16,427 bases of DNA. Origin: CAZZCS01 sp964652645 (GTDB taxonomy: Bacteria > Cloacimonadota > Cloacimonadia > Cloacimonadales > Cloacimonadaceae). Each line of letters starts with the position of its first letter. Position 1 is the stretch's first letter. The position numbers were made by a program, and so were the translations under genes. The notes below the pieces were generated by a model. That model did no database searches. It was given only the letters and a program-made list of their open reading frames with translations, and had not been told where the DNA came from. Of the stretch, positions 14,435 through 16,427 are shown piece after piece. The stretch spans positions 1 through 16,427 of the forward strand of contig CAZZCS010000053.1 in the NCBI GenBank assembly GCA_964652645.1. The letters run 5' to 3'.

Positions 14435-16427
14435 TTGAGCCAATCACATTCACAAATCGCATCTTTCATCTGGAGCATCTGCAACCTCCTTCGGGGACCA
14501 TATAAACGTAACGAATACCGCAAAGTCATCCTGCCTTTCACCGTGCTCAGGCGCTTTGATTGCATTCTGGCACCCACTAAAGCCCGGGTGCTGGCCGAGT
14601 TGCCTCATCTCTATGGCAAGTCGGACAATATCGTCAACGAAAGCTTGATCAGGATCACAGGTGTTCCTTTCTACAATAAATCCCGCCTGGACATGAAGAA
14701 ACTGCTGGATGATCCCGATAGCATCGCCATCAACCTGCAGAGCTACATAAACGACTTCTCGCCAAACGTTCAAAAGATAATCGAATACTTTGCCTTCTCG
14801 GAGCAGATCGCCCGTCTGCAGGAAGCCAATTTGCTCTATCTGATAATCAAAGACTTCGTGGACGACAAGCTCGATCTCAGCCCCCAGGCTGTGGATAATA
14901 CGCAGATGGGCCTGGTCTTTGAAGAGCTCATCCGCATCGGAGCAGAGCAATCCAATGAAGAAGCCGGAGAGCACTTCACTCCCCGGGAAGTGATCAAACT
15001 GATGGTAAACCTGCTGCTCAGTCCCGAGGCAGACCTTGCCAAAAGCCACGTAGTGAAGACCATCTTTGATCCTGCCTGCGGAACCGGAGGCATGCTCACT
15101 GCCGCTGAAACCTATATCAAAGAGCTAAATCGGGATGCCAAACCGCACATGTATGGGCAAGACTGGAACAAGGAATCCTATGCCGTATGCTGCTCGGATA
15201 TGCTGATCAAGGGAGAGGATGCCACCATCCACTATGGCTGCTCATTTGAAGACGATGGCTTTACCGCAAACAGATTTGACTATATGCTGGCCAATCCTCC
15301 TTTTGGAGTGGAATGGAAAAAGCAGCAAGACACAATAACGAAAGAGCATTCAAAATTAGGATTTAGCGGACGCTTTGGGGCCGGACTACCCCGCATCAAT
15401 GATGGCTCCCTGCTGTTTCTACAGCACATGATCTCCAAAATGCGCACACCTGAGGAAGGCGGCAGCAGAATCGGCATCGTATTCAATGGCTCCCCGCTCT
15501 TTACCGGTGATGCCGGAAGTGGTGAATCCAATATACGCAGATGGATCATCGAAAACGACTGGCTGGAAGCGATCATCGCTATGCCCGATCAGCTTTTTTA
15601 CAATACCGGCATCAGCACCTATATCTGGATCATCACCAATAAGAAGGAAACTCACCGCAAGGGCAAGATTCAGCTTATAGATGCCCGCCAGTTTTATCAT
15701 AAAATGCGCAAGAGCCTGGGCAACAAACGCAATGTTATCGGCGATGGTGATGACAATCGCTTTGATCATATCGATCTGATCACCCGGATTCATAGCGACT
15801 TCGTCCACGATCAGGAACTGCAGTTTACCTGCAATGGTGAGACTAAAACCGCGGTGGTGAGCAAGATCTTTGATAATCTGGACTTCGGCTACAGCAAGAT
15901 AGTGGTAGAGCGTCCCTTGCGCCTGAACTTTCAGGCATCAGCGGAGCGCATAGCCCGGCTGTACAATATCACAGCCTTTGCCAAACTCGCCGAAAGTAAA
16001 AAGAAAGACCCCTCGGAAAAGCTAAAAGAGATTGAGGCCGGTAAGACACTGCAAGAAAAAAAAGTTGCTGCCCTGAAGGATATGGATGAGACCCTATTCC
16101 GGAACCGGGAGCAATTCCCAAAAGTGCTCAAACAAGCTCTCGCAAAGCACCGCCTCTCCCTGCCCTCTCCCCTGCTCAAAGCCATCCAGGAAGCCCTCAG
16201 CGAAAGAGAAGAAAGCGCAGACATCTGCCTTGGCGCCAAAGGCAGGCCGGAAGCGGATAGCGAGCTGCGGGATACAGAAAACGTGCCCCTGAAAGAGGAC
16301 ATTGAGGCATACTTCCAAAGAGAAGTGCTGCCCCACGTGCCCGATGCCTGGATCGACCACAGCAAGACCAGGATCGGCTATGAAATCCCGCTTAACCGCC
16401 ATTTCTATGTCTATCAGCCACCCCGCC
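14435..16427 (+). CDS. hsdM: Type I restriction-modification methyltransferase subunit HsdM (partial, C-terminus beyond window)
   Basis: There are 664 codons in the window and the frame is still open at the right edge. The N-terminal helical domain (about 1-150) begins SQIASFIWSICNLLRG and VILPFTVLRRFD, the HsdM start pattern. GEHFTPREVI (178-187) opens the N6-adenine methyltransferase domain. The SAM-binding motif I is DPACGTGGM (212-220) and the catalytic motif IV is NPPF (287-290). LFYNTGISTYIWI is another conserved block. The C-terminal part (about 480-664) has a charged coiled stretch and ends with the YEIPLNRHFYVYQPPR pattern typical near the end of this subfamily, so little is probably missing. 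The start is TTG at 14435, since the first in-frame Met is some 85 residues in and the family match begins at residue 2. CGGAGG lies 4 nt upstream. It would methylate adenine with an HsdS specificity subunit, which is not in the window. Confidence 0.95.
   Translation, partial: MSQSHSQIASFIWSICNLLRGPYKRNEYRKVILPFTVLRRFDCILAPTKARVLAELPHLYGKSDNIVNESLIRITGVPFYNKSRLDMKKLLDDPDSIAINLQSYINDFSPNVQKIIEYFAFSEQIARLQEANLLYLIIKDFVDDKLDLSPQAVDNTQMGLVFEELIRIGAEQSNEEAGEHFTPREVIKLMVNLLLSPEADLAKSHVVKTIFDPACGTGGMLTAAETYIKELNRDAKPHMYGQDWNKESYAVCCSDMLIKGEDATIHYGCSFEDDGFTANRFDYMLANPPFGVEWKKQQDTITKEHSKLGFSGRFGAGLPRINDGSLLFLQHMISKMRTPEEGGSRIGIVFNGSPLFTGDAGSGESNIRRWIIENDWLEAIIAMPDQLFYNTGISTYIWIITNKKETHRKGKIQLIDARQFYHKMRKSLGNKRNVIGDGDDNRFDHIDLITRIHSDFVHDQELQFTCNGETKTAVVSKIFDNLDFGYSKIVVERPLRLNFQASAERIARLYNITAFAKLAESKKKDPSEKLKEIEAGKTLQEKKVAALKDMDETLFRNREQFPKVLKQALAKHRLSLPSPLLKAIQEALSEREESADICLGAKGRPEADSELRDTENVPLKEDIEAYFQREVLPHVPDAWIDHSKTRIGYEIPLNRHFYVYQPPR

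Overview
The window (about 16.4 kb, moderate GC) looks like chromosome of a Gram-negative bacterium of the FCB supergroup. The main evidence is a secreted protein at 3714-5138 with a C-terminal type IX secretion (T9SS/Por) sorting domain, next to an outer-membrane beta-barrel protein and a large PAS/GAF hybrid histidine kinase. The style of these genes suggests Cloacimonadota or a relative, but that placement is an inference from family resemblance.

Left and centre (1-10364, minus strand). Position 1-408 is the start of a PadR-family regulator that runs off the left edge and has its own promoter. Upstream of it is a tightly packed six-gene minus-strand block, read from 10364 down to 489: lon protease, a polysaccharide-deacetylase-like protein, a PlsC-type acyltransferase, an outer-membrane beta-barrel protein, a T9SS cargo protein and a 1073-residue hybrid histidine kinase. 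Gaps are 0-14 nt, with one 8-nt overlap, so the block is probably one transcription unit dealing with protein quality control, envelope construction and sensing.

Centre right (10365-12469). A divergent promoter region separates lon from a plus-strand ZupT-like ZIP metal transporter. A minus-strand radical SAM protein with a SPASM-like C-terminus converges on it, leaving 1 nt between the two stop codons.

Right (12470-16427). This part looks like an accessory island. It starts with about 490 nt of non-coding DNA containing a long GC-rich hairpin (12762-12853) that can fold in two registers 11 nt apart. A truncated phage-type lysozyme follows, in which Val occupies the catalytic Glu position. 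Then come two closely spaced plus-strand restriction-modification genes: a standalone HsdR N-terminal-type PD-(D/E)XK nuclease (355 aa, no helicase motor), and 11 nt later a type I methyltransferase (HsdM), which is cut by the right edge. Any hsdS or full-length hsdR would lie outside the window.

The strongest leads are the motor-less nuclease coupled to hsdM, the pseudo-receiver with Asp-to-Glu replacement in the hybrid kinase, the two-register hairpin, and the decayed lysozyme at the island edge. No tRNA, rRNA, CRISPR array or transposase gene was seen.
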